Positions 7,331 through 14,871 of a stretch of 17,412 nt of DNA are shown one piece after another; position 1 is the stretch's first letter, and every line of letters begins with the position of its first letter. The notes beneath the pieces were generated by a model that saw only the letters and a program-made list of their open reading frames with translations, searched no databases and was not told the DNA's origin. The DNA comes from Lachnospiraceae bacterium (GTDB lineage: Bacteria; Bacillota; Clostridia; Lachnospirales; Lachnospiraceae): positions 1-17,412 of the forward strand of contig JAFTXF010000114.1 of the NCBI GenBank assembly GCA_017461685.1. The letters run 5' to 3'. A program made the position numbers and the translations under genes.

Positions 7331-9556
7331 ATGAGAAAAAGATTACTCTCACTTCTTATGGCTGCATTGATGGCACTTGGATGTCTGACCGCTTGCGGTG
7401 GTGCAGCAGAGGATCCGCTGGTAGTTGGTTATGCACCGTTCTCCAGTAAATTCTCACCGTTCTTCAGTGAAACCGCTTATGACCAGGATGCACAGGCTAT
7501 GACACAGGTTGCTTTACTTGGCAACGACCGTCAGGGCGCTATCATCTATAACGGTATTGAAGGCGAAACCATTAACTACAATGGCACAGACTATACATAC
7601 TATGGTCCTGCAAATGTAGTTGTAACTGAAAATGCAGATGGCACAGTATACTATGACATTGAGCTTCGTGACGACATTAAGTTCTCCGATGGCAAGAAGA
7701 TGACCATTGATGACGTTATTTTCTCTATGTATGTTCTTTGTGACCCTACATACGATGGCAGCTCTACTTTATTTGCTCAGCCAATCGAAGGTATGGAAGA
7801 GTACCGTGCAGGTATGGATGCTCGTTGGAGCTTAATTTTTGCAGATGGCAATGAAGGCTACAAGGCAACAGATTACTACACAGAAGCTCAGTATAATAAC
7901 TTCTGGAAAGCTTTTGAACAGGCTGGTGAAGCTTTTGCACAGGAAATTGTTGATTACTGTAAGGCATACGGTGCAACTACTGTTTCTGAAGCAGCTGCAT
8001 TATGGGGTTATGAAGGCCTTAAGGCTGACGCTACAGCAGCAGATTTCTTTGATGCAATTGTAGCAGCTAAGGGCTATGATTTATCCGATGAAGGTATCAA
8101 CTACGAAACAGCTGGTACTGCTATTACCTCTTATATTACAACAGCTTGTAACGAACTTGATTCTTCTTTGGTTTCCGGTGTTCAGACAGGTGAGTCTGCA
8201 GACAGCATTACCGGTATCCAGAAGATCGATGATTACAACATGAGAGTTGTAATGACAAAGGTTGATGCCACAGCTATTTATCAGTTGGGTGTATCCATCG
8301 CTCCAATGCACTACTATGGCGATGAAAAGCTTTACGATTATGACAACAACCAGTTCGGTTTCACAAAGGGCGATTTAAGCTCTGTTCGTGCAAAGACCAC
8401 AAAGCCAATGGGTGCTGGTCCTTACAAGTTTGTGAAGTTTGAGAATGGTGTTATCACATATGAAGCAAATAAGCACTACTACTTAGGCGAGCCTAAGACC
8501 AAATATGTAAACTTCCTTGAAACTCAGGAAGCTGATAAGTTAAACGGTATTACCACAGGTACTATCGATATTACTGACCCATCCTTCAATAAGGATGCTG
8601 TTGCTGCTATCCAGAAGGCTAACGGCGGCGAATTAAATGGTTCTGTTATTACTGTAAGTACAGTTGATAACTTGGGTTACGGTTACCTTGGTATGAATGC
8701 AAACGTTATGAGCGTTGCAGGCGATCCGGATTCTGATGCATCCAAGAACCTGCGTAAGGCATTCGGTACTATCTTCTCCGTATACCGTGATGTTGCTATT
8801 GACACCTATTACGGTGAAATGGCTTCTGTAATCAACTATCCGATCTCCAATACTTCCTGGGCAGCTCCTCAGGCTACAGATGATGGTTACAAGCTTGCAT
8901 TCTCTACAGATGTAAATGGAAAGGACATTTTCACATCTACCATGACAGATGATGAAAAGTACGCAGCAGCTCTTGAGGCAGCTCTTGGCTACTTCGAAGC
9001 AGCAGGCTATACTGTTGAAAATGGTAAGTTAACAGCAGCTCCGGAAGGTGCAGCTCTTGAATATGAATTATTAATTCCTGGTGACGGTATCGGTGATCAT
9101 CCGTCTTTCATGATCTGTACACTTGCTAAGGATGCATTAGCTAAAATCGGTATGAAGTTAATCGTAACCGACTTGACTAACTCCTCTGATCTTTGGACAG
9201 CATTAGAGGCTGAAACCTGTGCTATGTGGGCGGCAGCCTGGGGTGCTACTATTGACCCGGATATGTATCAGATTTACCATCCGGAAGGTGGTTCCAACTA
9301 CATGTATGCTATCAATGATGATGAGTTAACTCAGTTGATCATGGATGCACGTGCAACTACAGATCAGACCTACAGAAAAGCAATGTACAAGGCTTGTCTG
9401 GATATCATTATTGACTGGGCTGTTGAAATTCCTGTTTACCAGAGACAGAATGCGATTACATTCTCTACAGAGCGTGTAAAGATGGATACAGTTACTCCGG
9501 ACATTACAACCTTCTACGGCTGGATGGCAGAGATTCAGAATCTGGAATTAAACTAA
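7331..9556 (+). CDS. oppA: Oligopeptide ABC transporter solute-binding lipoprotein
   Basis: A 741-residue extracytoplasmic substrate-binding protein (SBP family 5), lipid-anchored and feeding peptides to the OppBCDF transporter encoded downstream. The signal peptide is basic MRKR, a hydrophobic core and the lipobox LTAC with C22 as the lipidated residue. Family signatures include YDIELRDDIKFSDGKKMTIDDV, then SITGIQKIDDYNMRVVM, PMGAGPYKFVKFENG and the C-terminal PDMYQIYHPEGGSNY. Usual length is 530-600 residues. The surplus lies mainly between about 159 and 290, an Ala/Tyr-rich helical-looking stretch inserted before the SITGIQ block. Codon choice (many GCT, GGT, GCA) suggests high expression. 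AAAGGAGG gives a strong start. Peptides are the likely cargo by operon type, but family-5 proteins also bind nickel complexes, oligosaccharides and other ligands. Confidence 0.92.
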   Translation: MRKRLLSLLMAALMALGCLTACGGAAEDPLVVGYAPFSSKFSPFFSETAYDQDAQAMTQVALLGNDRQGAIIYNGIEGETINYNGTDYTYYGPANVVVTENADGTVYYDIELRDDIKFSDGKKMTIDDVIFSMYVLCDPTYDGSSTLFAQPIEGMEEYRAGMDARWSLIFADGNEGYKATDYYTEAQYNNFWKAFEQAGEAFAQEIVDYCKAYGATTVSEAAALWGYEGLKADATAADFFDAIVAAKGYDLSDEGINYETAGTAITSYITTACNELDSSLVSGVQTGESADSITGIQKIDDYNMRVVMTKVDATAIYQLGVSIAPMHYYGDEKLYDYDNNQFGFTKGDLSSVRAKTTKPMGAGPYKFVKFENGVITYEANKHYYLGEPKTKYVNFLETQEADKLNGITTGTIDITDPSFNKDAVAAIQKANGGELNGSVITVSTVDNLGYGYLGMNANVMSVAGDPDSDASKNLRKAFGTIFSVYRDVAIDTYYGEMASVINYPISNTSWAAPQATDDGYKLAFSTDVNGKDIFTSTMTDDEKYAAALEAALGYFEAAGYTVENGKLTAAPEGAALEYELLIPGDGIGDHPSFMICTLAKDALAKIGMKLIVTDLTNSSDLWTALEAETCAMWAAAWGATIDPDMYQIYHPEGGSNYMYAINDDELTQLIMDARATTDQTYRKAMYKACLDIIIDWAVEIPVYQRQNAITFSTERVKMDTVTPDITTFYGWMAEIQNLELN

Positions 9557-9598
9557 TAAAGCGATCATAGTTTTGGGGTAGAAATACCGGTACAATCG

Positions 9599-9628
9599 GC
9601 TGCCCCACAGCGAAAGTTGTGGGGCAGC
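9599..9628 (+). promoter_or_regulatory. Intercistronic hairpin between oppA and oppB
   Basis: GCTGCCCCACAGC (9599-9611) pairs with GTTGTGGGGCAGC (9616-9628), 13 bp with one G-T wobble, closed by a GAAA tetraloop. No T-tract follows. It fits a processing or 3'-end stabiliser that raises oppA over oppBCDF. It starts 42 nt after the oppA stop. Confidence 0.85.
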
Positions 9629-9639
9629 TTAACTACGTA

Positions 9640-9716
9640 CCTGGCAACGGCTTCAAGAAGCTGTGGAACCGCTGCTTGATACGCAGTGGGCCCGGTGAGG
9701 AAATTGGGCTTTTAAC
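9640..9716 (+). other. Additional potential RNA structure upstream of oppB
   Basis: Three further foldable segments follow the GAAA hairpin: GGCTTC-AA-GAAGCT near 9649-9662; CCGCTGC with GCAGTGG (about 9668-9691, one wobble); and GCCC with GGGC ahead of a short T run (about 9690-9715). No known riboswitch class is recognised. The 190-nt gap from the oppA stop to the oppB start is long for an operon. Confidence 0.45.
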
Positions 9717-9746
9717 TTTTAAAATAAACGATTGGAGGGAAATCAC

Positions 9747-10748
9747 TTGAAAGATAATCAATTGGCAAAATACATTGTGAAACGTATTCTTATTTCCGTT
9801 GTAATTTTGTTTTTTGTTGCTTTAATTATTTATTCATTGATGCGTTGTCTGCCGACATCTTACATTGAACAGGTGGCGCGTGAAAAATCCATGCAGCCGG
9901 GCAGTAAGAGCTTTGAAGAATGGATGAAACAGTTAACAGCCATGTACAATATGGACAAGGGGATACCGGAGGGATTTATTGCCTGGTTGGGTAATATGTT
10001 CCGTGGAGAATTCGGTGATAGCTGGAAATGGACCGTACCTGTTGTGGATAAGTTTGCGGATACTGTATGGGTATCCTTTGCGATGGGTGCTATTTCTCTG
10101 GTATTACAGGTGCTGATAGCTATTCCTTTAGGTATTATTGCAGCAACTAAGCAGTACAGCAAGACTGACTATACAATTTCCGTCATTGCATTAGCTGGTA
10201 TTTCTTTGCCGACATTTTTCTTTGCCTCTCTGATGAAGCTGGTATTTTCCGTGCATCTGGGATGGTTTGACCTGTACGGTCTGGTAGGTAGAAATTATGA
10301 ACAGTTGGATGCCTTTGGAAAGCTTTTAGACAAGGCACATCATCTGGTTATGCCTGTAACAGTACTTACCGTAATCAGTATTGGTGGTTTGATGAGACAT
10401 ACCCGTACTAATATGCTGGAGGTGCTGAATGCGGATTATATCAGAACCGCACGTGCGAAGGGCTTGAGCGAAAAGTCAGTCGTTTATAAGCATGCATTCC
10501 GTAACACTATGATTCCTATGGTTACTATTTTGGGTGGTTCTTTGCCGGGACTTTTCTCAGGTGCACTTATTACAGAAACCCTGTTTGGTATTCCGGGTAT
10601 CGGTTATGCTTCTTATCATTCCATGATTTCCGGTGATATCCCATTCTCCATGTTCTATCTGACCTTTATGGCAGTGTTGACATTGACAGGTAACCTGATT
10701 ACTGATATTTTGTATGCGGTAGTGGATCCGCGTGTACGTATTTCTTAA
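9747..10748 (+). CDS. oppB: Oligopeptide ABC transporter permease OppB
   Basis: A 333-residue inner-membrane permease, one half of the transport channel, partnering OppC. The first membrane helix is at about 8-31 and further helices lie in the second half. The EAA-type loop contacting the ATPases is ADYIRTARAKGLSEKSVVYKHA (229-250), followed by the family end ETLFGIPGIGYASYHSM and VVDPRVRIS. The N-terminal soluble loop (about 36-105) is normal for OppB/DppB. The start is an unusual TTG at 9747, chosen because GGAGGG (9734-9739) sits 7 nt upstream; the open frame begins at TTG 9732, but that codon overlaps this site. No ATG is available before the first helix. A TTG start behind a structured leader should hold OppB synthesis below OppA. 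Confidence 0.92.
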   Translation: MKDNQLAKYIVKRILISVVILFFVALIIYSLMRCLPTSYIEQVAREKSMQPGSKSFEEWMKQLTAMYNMDKGIPEGFIAWLGNMFRGEFGDSWKWTVPVVDKFADTVWVSFAMGAISLVLQVLIAIPLGIIAATKQYSKTDYTISVIALAGISLPTFFFASLMKLVFSVHLGWFDLYGLVGRNYEQLDAFGKLLDKAHHLVMPVTVLTVISIGGLMRHTRTNMLEVLNADYIRTARAKGLSEKSVVYKHAFRNTMIPMVTILGGSLPGLFSGALITETLFGIPGIGYASYHSMISGDIPFSMFYLTFMAVLTLTGNLITDILYAVVDPRVRIS

Positions 10749-10761
10749 AGGAGGAGCAAAT

Positions 10762-12315
10762 ATGAATGACAAGTTAGAGCATGTAACCGAAGAAAACTCC
10801 TCTAAGGAGCAGTATTCTTTAAATGATGATCGCCGTGTGAGGGTGCTCTCACCGGGGGCGATGGTTGCCAAGAGATTTTTCCGTAACCGCCTGGCAGTAA
10901 CCGGGCTTGCTATTTTAATCTTTATGTTCCTGTTTTCTTTTGTAGGCGGTGTGATTTCTCCATATGAAGAGGATCAGATTTTTTACCGTACAGACACACA
11001 GTACAAGGAATATGCTGCCGTTATTCAAAATAAAGAATACCGTTTTACAAGTGCAGGAGCAGATGTAGGTTTTGACAGCATTATTCAGGCACAGATGGTG
11101 CTGGCTATGCAGCAGGGCAAGGACAGCTTCCAGTGGAAGGACGTAGATTATAAGGTGACCGAAGAGGGTGAAAATTTCTACAGTATTTCTACCGGCGGCA
11201 AGATGATCGGTATTACATTTAAGGATATCGTAAACCTGAGCCAGGAAGGCACAGAGCTGGATTTTGAATTCCAGTACAATGCATTAAAAGCATTTACAAA
11301 CGGAGAAGCTTCCTTCAAAGTTGGCAGTGACACTTATCAGCTGGATGCTGAGGGTAATGTAACTAAGGACGGCGATGATTATGCTTTCGTAAGTGAATAT
11401 ATTATTCAGGCAGTGATGTCTGACGTGTTCTTAAGCCGCGATTTCAAGGAGCAGCTGCTGGCCACCATTGGGGAAGGTAAGGATTTGTTCGAATTTAAAG
11501 ATACAGACGGTGAAACCTATGAATACAGACTGAGCTATGATGCAAGTAAGGTTACATGGTCAGTCAGACAGGAAAAATCCACCAGTGTATTTGACCGTTA
11601 TTCCGCCCCAAGCAAAGAGCACTGGCTGGGTACTGACACAAACGGTATGGATATGATGACCCGACTGATGTACGGCGGACGTGTATCTCTGGTGATTGGT
11701 TTTATCGTTGTGGTAATTGAGACGGTTCTGGGCGTTATCATGGGCGGTATTGCAGGTTATTTCGGTAAATGGGTGGACATGCTGATCATGCGTATTGTAG
11801 ATATTTTCTACTGTATTCCTTCCATGCCGATTATCATTATACTTGGTGCGGTAATGGACGGTATGCGTGTAGATCCGCAGGTGCGTATGCTATACCTGAT
11901 GCTCCTCTTAGGCTTCTTGGGCTGGCCGGGTATTGCACGTCTGGTAAGAGGTCAGATTCTTTCCTTACGTGAGCAGGAGTTTATGACTGCAGCAGAAGCG
12001 ACAGGTATCAGAGTACGTAACCGTATTTTCAAGCATCTGATTCCGAATGTAATCCCGCAGTTAATTGTTATCTGTACCATGAGCTTAGGTTCTACGATCA
12101 TAACAGAAGCAACATTGTCCTTCTTGGGTCTGGGTGTTAAGTTCCCATTTGCTTCCTGGGGTAATATCATCAATGACGTAAACGATACCTTTGTATTGAC
12201 CACATACTGGTTTGTATGGATTCCTGCAGGTGTACTGTTACTGTTAACAGTATTGGCATTTAATATTCTGGGTGACGGTCTGCGTGATGCATTCGACCCG
12301 AAGATGAAGAGATAA
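10762..12315 (+). CDS. oppC: Oligopeptide ABC transporter permease OppC with large external insert
   Basis: A 517-residue permease, second half of the channel; the usual length is about 300. The cytoplasmic N-terminus (1-35) and first helix (about 45-66, ending at SPYEED) are followed by an insert of roughly 200 residues (about 73-275). The canonical HWLGTDTNGMDMMTRLMYGG block resumes at 287. The C-terminal half is conventional, with the EAA loop near QEFMTAAEATGIRVRNRIFKH (405-425) and the ending GDGLRDAFDPKMKR. Topology places the insert outside the cell, next to OppA. It contains three similar units (about 104-143, 168-211, 225-269), each a helix followed by a GK-S/L-F beta hairpin. AAAGGAGG (10747-10754), overlapping the oppB stop, supports ATG 10762 over the upstream in-frame GTG 10732. 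Confidence 0.92.
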   Translation: MNDKLEHVTEENSSKEQYSLNDDRRVRVLSPGAMVAKRFFRNRLAVTGLAILIFMFLFSFVGGVISPYEEDQIFYRTDTQYKEYAAVIQNKEYRFTSAGADVGFDSIIQAQMVLAMQQGKDSFQWKDVDYKVTEEGENFYSISTGGKMIGITFKDIVNLSQEGTELDFEFQYNALKAFTNGEASFKVGSDTYQLDAEGNVTKDGDDYAFVSEYIIQAVMSDVFLSRDFKEQLLATIGEGKDLFEFKDTDGETYEYRLSYDASKVTWSVRQEKSTSVFDRYSAPSKEHWLGTDTNGMDMMTRLMYGGRVSLVIGFIVVVIETVLGVIMGGIAGYFGKWVDMLIMRIVDIFYCIPSMPIIIILGAVMDGMRVDPQVRMLYLMLLLGFLGWPGIARLVRGQILSLREQEFMTAAEATGIRVRNRIFKHLIPNVIPQLIVICTMSLGSTIITEATLSFLGLGVKFPFASWGNIINDVNDTFVLTTYWFVWIPAGVLLLLTVLAFNILGDGLRDAFDPKMKR

Positions 12316-12328
12316 GGAGGAGACTGTA

Positions 12329-13483
12329 ATGGCTAAGAAAAAACCGGAAGGTTATCTCTCTGCGAAAGAGTCCCGCCGTATTTCCAGAGAGAACCGCAAG
12401 ATTACAAATGAATTTGAAAAGAAAAGAAAACGTAAAAGCGTTCCGGAAGAAGAGTATGTTACTGTGATGAAGGACGAAGGCAACGTTCTCGAAATAGATA
12501 ATTTACACACCTATTTCTTTACCGATGCAGGTACGGTAAAGAGTGTTAACGGTGTAAGCTTTGAAGTACCTGTGGGCAAGACTGTCGGTGTCGTAGGTGA
12601 ATCCGGCTGCGGTAAGTCCGTTACCAGTTTATCTATTATGCAGCTGGTGCAGCGTCCGCAGGGTCAGACCGTTGACGGAGAGATCCGTTTAAACATGGGC
12701 GACGGTAAAGCATATAATATCGTAAATACACCAAACTATAAGATGCAGGGCATCCGCGGCAATTATGTGTCTATGATTTTCCAGGAGCCGATGACATCCT
12801 TAAATCCGGTATTCCGTATCGGTGACCAGATTGATGAAGTTATTGCACTTCACAATCCGGAAATGAGCAAAGAAGATGTTCGCAAGAAAACAATCGAAAT
12901 GATTGAATTGGTAGGTATTGCCAACAGCGAAGGTGTTGCCAGAATGTATCCGCACGAATTGTCCGGCGGTATGCGTCAGCGTATTTGTATTGCAATCGGT
13001 CTGGCTTGCAATCCGAAGCTGATCATTGCAGATGAACCGACCACAGCACTGGATGTTACCATTCAGGCGCAGATTCTGGACCTGCTCCGTGAATTAAAGG
13101 ATAAGATTAACAGCTCCATCATGCTGATTACCCATGACCTGGGTGTTATTGCGGAGATGGCTGATTATGTAGTAGTTATGTATGCAGGCCGTGTAGTAGA
13201 GAAGGGTACTGCTACCGATATTTTCAAGAATCCATGTCATCCGTATACCATAGGCCTCATGAATTCCAAACCGGTAGTAGGCAAGAAGGTAGATAGACTT
13301 TACAGTATTCCGGGCAAGGTACCGAACCCGATTGATATGCCGAATTACTGCTTCTTTAAGGACCGCTGCGAAATGTGTGTAGAAGGATGTGCCGGCGCAT
13401 ATCCGGAAATGGTGAAGCTTTCCGATACACATTATGTAAGCTGCTACAGACATTACGATAACGCGCAGAAGGAGGAAAAGTAA
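12329..13483 (+). CDS. oppD: Oligopeptide ABC transporter ATPase OppD
   Basis: A 384-residue ATPase powering the transporter from the cytoplasmic face. Walker A is GESGCGKS (90-97), the Q-loop Gln is 152 in IFQEPMTSLNP, the signature is LSGGMRQR (211-218), Walker B is LIIADEP (231-237) and the switch His is 269. The C-terminal oligopeptide-type extension has Cys at 341, 347, 350, 354 and 372. A similar cluster binds a [4Fe-4S] centre in some DppD proteins, so that is possible here. The first ~50 residues are an uncommon extension: 15 Lys/Arg in the first 38 positions, before the normal beginning at LEIDNLHTYF (54). AAGGAGG overlaps the oppC stop; the 13-nt gap implies co-translation. Confidence 0.94.
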   Translation: MAKKKPEGYLSAKESRRISRENRKITNEFEKKRKRKSVPEEEYVTVMKDEGNVLEIDNLHTYFFTDAGTVKSVNGVSFEVPVGKTVGVVGESGCGKSVTSLSIMQLVQRPQGQTVDGEIRLNMGDGKAYNIVNTPNYKMQGIRGNYVSMIFQEPMTSLNPVFRIGDQIDEVIALHNPEMSKEDVRKKTIEMIELVGIANSEGVARMYPHELSGGMRQRICIAIGLACNPKLIIADEPTTALDVTIQAQILDLLRELKDKINSSIMLITHDLGVIAEMADYVVVMYAGRVVEKGTATDIFKNPCHPYTIGLMNSKPVVGKKVDRLYSIPGKVPNPIDMPNYCFFKDRCEMCVEGCAGAYPEMVKLSDTHYVSCYRHYDNAQKEEK

Positions 13484-13484
13484 A

Positions 13485-14492
13485 ATGGCAGAGCAGATGA
13501 AAAATGAAGAAGCTTTTGTTCATAACGAAGAAAACATTTTAGAAGTAAACCATTTAAAGAAATACTTTCCGATCAAAGGCGCATTAGGTACCAAAAGAGG
13601 TGCCGTTAAGGCAGTAGATGATGTAACCTTCAGCATTAAGAAGGGTACCACCATGGGTCTGGTAGGCGAGTCGGGCTGCGGTAAGTCCACAACAGGACGT
13701 ACCATTCTCCGCCTGATTGAAAAGACCGACGGTGAAGTATATTTTAACGGTATTGATGTAAACAAGCTTTCCAAGAAGGAGCTTCGTGCGCTTCGCACCA
13801 AGATGCAGATTATTTTCCAGGATCCGTATTCCTCTCTTTCTCCGAGACTTCCGATCGGTGAGATCATCGGTGAAGCAGTAAGAGAGCACGGACTTGTTCC
13901 TAAGGAGGAGCTGGATGAATATATTACCAAGGTAATGCTTTCCTGCGGTTTGCAGCCTTATCATAAGGATCGTTATCCGCATGAATTCTCCGGCGGTCAG
14001 AGACAGCGTATCTGTATTGCCAGAGCGATTGCATTGAATCCGGACTTTATCGTATGTGATGAGCCGGTATCTGCTTTGGACGTATCTATTCAGGCGCAGG
14101 TAATTAACCTGTTAAAGGATTTACAGGATCAGTTAGGTCTGACCTATCTGTTTATATCCCATGACCTTTCTGTAGTAGAGCATATCTCTGATACAGTAGG
14201 TGTTATGTATCTGGGTGGTTTGGTAGAAACCGGTGCGACAGAGGATATTTTCGCAAATCCGCTGCATCCTTATACTAAGGCTCTGTTCAGTGCGATTCCT
14301 ATGCCGGATCCCGAGATTAAGACAGACCGTATTATCTTAGAGGGCAGCATTCCTTCTCCTGCAAATCCGCCAAGTGGTTGTAAGTTCCATACCAGATGCT
14401 CCGAATGTATGGAGATTTGTAAGAACAAAGCTCCGGAAGCGAGAGATATGGGTAACGGACATGTAGTAAGGTGTCACTTATATGACAAATAA
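13485..14492 (+). CDS. oppF: Oligopeptide ABC transporter ATPase OppF
   Basis: A 335-residue second ATPase, forming a heterodimer with OppD. Walker A is GESGCGKS (61-68), Q112 in IFQDPYSSLSP, signature FSGGQRQR (168-175), Walker B IVCDEP (189-194) and switch H226. The segment YSSLSPRLPIGEI after the Q-loop is characteristic of OppF/DppF. The C-terminal extension carries Cys at 299, 305, 308, 312 and 330, paralleling OppD, so both ATPases may hold an iron-sulphur site. Length is normal. It starts 1 nt after the oppD stop, and its ribosome binding site AAGGAGG (13470-13476) lies inside the end of oppD, so the two are probably coupled. It overlaps the next small gene by 11 nt. Confidence 0.95.
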   Translation: MAEQMKNEEAFVHNEENILEVNHLKKYFPIKGALGTKRGAVKAVDDVTFSIKKGTTMGLVGESGCGKSTTGRTILRLIEKTDGEVYFNGIDVNKLSKKELRALRTKMQIIFQDPYSSLSPRLPIGEIIGEAVREHGLVPKEELDEYITKVMLSCGLQPYHKDRYPHEFSGGQRQRICIARAIALNPDFIVCDEPVSALDVSIQAQVINLLKDLQDQLGLTYLFISHDLSVVEHISDTVGVMYLGGLVETGATEDIFANPLHPYTKALFSAIPMPDPEIKTDRIILEGSIPSPANPPSGCKFHTRCSECMEICKNKAPEARDMGNGHVVRCHLYDK

Positions 14493-14775
14493 AAGAAGAC
14501 ATACATTTTCTGTTTTTCGCGCTCAGGAGCAGTATATAGACGAACTTTTGGCGGCGCAGGACCGCGAACTGAATGAGCTTCGCAAGGAGCCGGAGGAACA
14601 GACAGAACACCCGGATTATCAGAAAAGAGCACAGTTCGCTCAGGAGGAAATGACCTTTCGTGAGAAGCTGCAGTTGATTGGCGGTGCAGTAGGTGCCGGA
14701 CTTGTGATTGCCGGGGTGTTTCTGGCAGCGTTTGCTCTGCTGATACTGTTTTGTATTCATGTATGGTTTGCGTAG
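14482..14775 (+). CDS. Small single-span membrane protein at the end of the opp operon
   Basis: A 97-residue protein I cannot assign. Residues 1-60 are highly charged and probably helical or coiled (AQEQYIDELLAAQDRELNEL). Residues 64-95 form one strong hydrophobic segment with a Gly/Ala-rich start (GGAVGAGLVIAGVFLAAF), leaving almost no tail. This predicts a C-terminally anchored protein with its charged part in the cytoplasm. The ATG at 14482 lies inside the last codons of oppF (11-nt overlap) with only AAGG at 14468-14471, so translation is probably coupled to oppF. It sits before the operon terminator and therefore belongs to the opp transcript. It may be an accessory or regulatory subunit, or merely a passenger. 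Confidence 0.7.
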   Translation: MTNKRRHTFSVFRAQEQYIDELLAAQDRELNELRKEPEEQTEHPDYQKRAQFAQEEMTFREKLQLIGGAVGAGLVIAGVFLAAFALLILFCIHVWFA

Positions 14776-14827
14776 AAAATGGAATGATAATGTGAATGAT
14801 TGGCAACGAGGAAACTCTTGCATGCAC

Positions 14828-14860
14828 AATGGCTGAGCAATTCCTTGCTCAGCCATTTTT
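14828..14860 (+). terminator. Intrinsic terminator of opp operon, directly before pepF
   Basis: AATGGCTGAGCAA (14828-14840) pairs perfectly with TTGCTCAGCCATT (14845-14857) around TTCC, with a T run at 14856-14860. The pepF ribosome binding site AGGAGGT starts at 14861. Confidence 0.93.
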
Positions 14861-14871
14861 AGGAGGTATTT

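Noticed and set aside
9557..9746. Known riboswitch or T-box in the oppA-oppB gap
   Set aside because: No T-box sequence, specifier-type layout or conserved riboswitch core was recognised; only generic hairpins can be supported.
13520..13982. Two long minus-strand ORFs opposite oppF
   Set aside because: Both mirror the conserved ATPase coding sequence, which fully explains the open frames.
14332..14856. 174-codon minus-strand ORF across the oppF end, the small membrane protein and the terminator
   Set aside because: It runs through a perfect terminator stem and opposite two supported genes; its protein looks like an antisense shadow.
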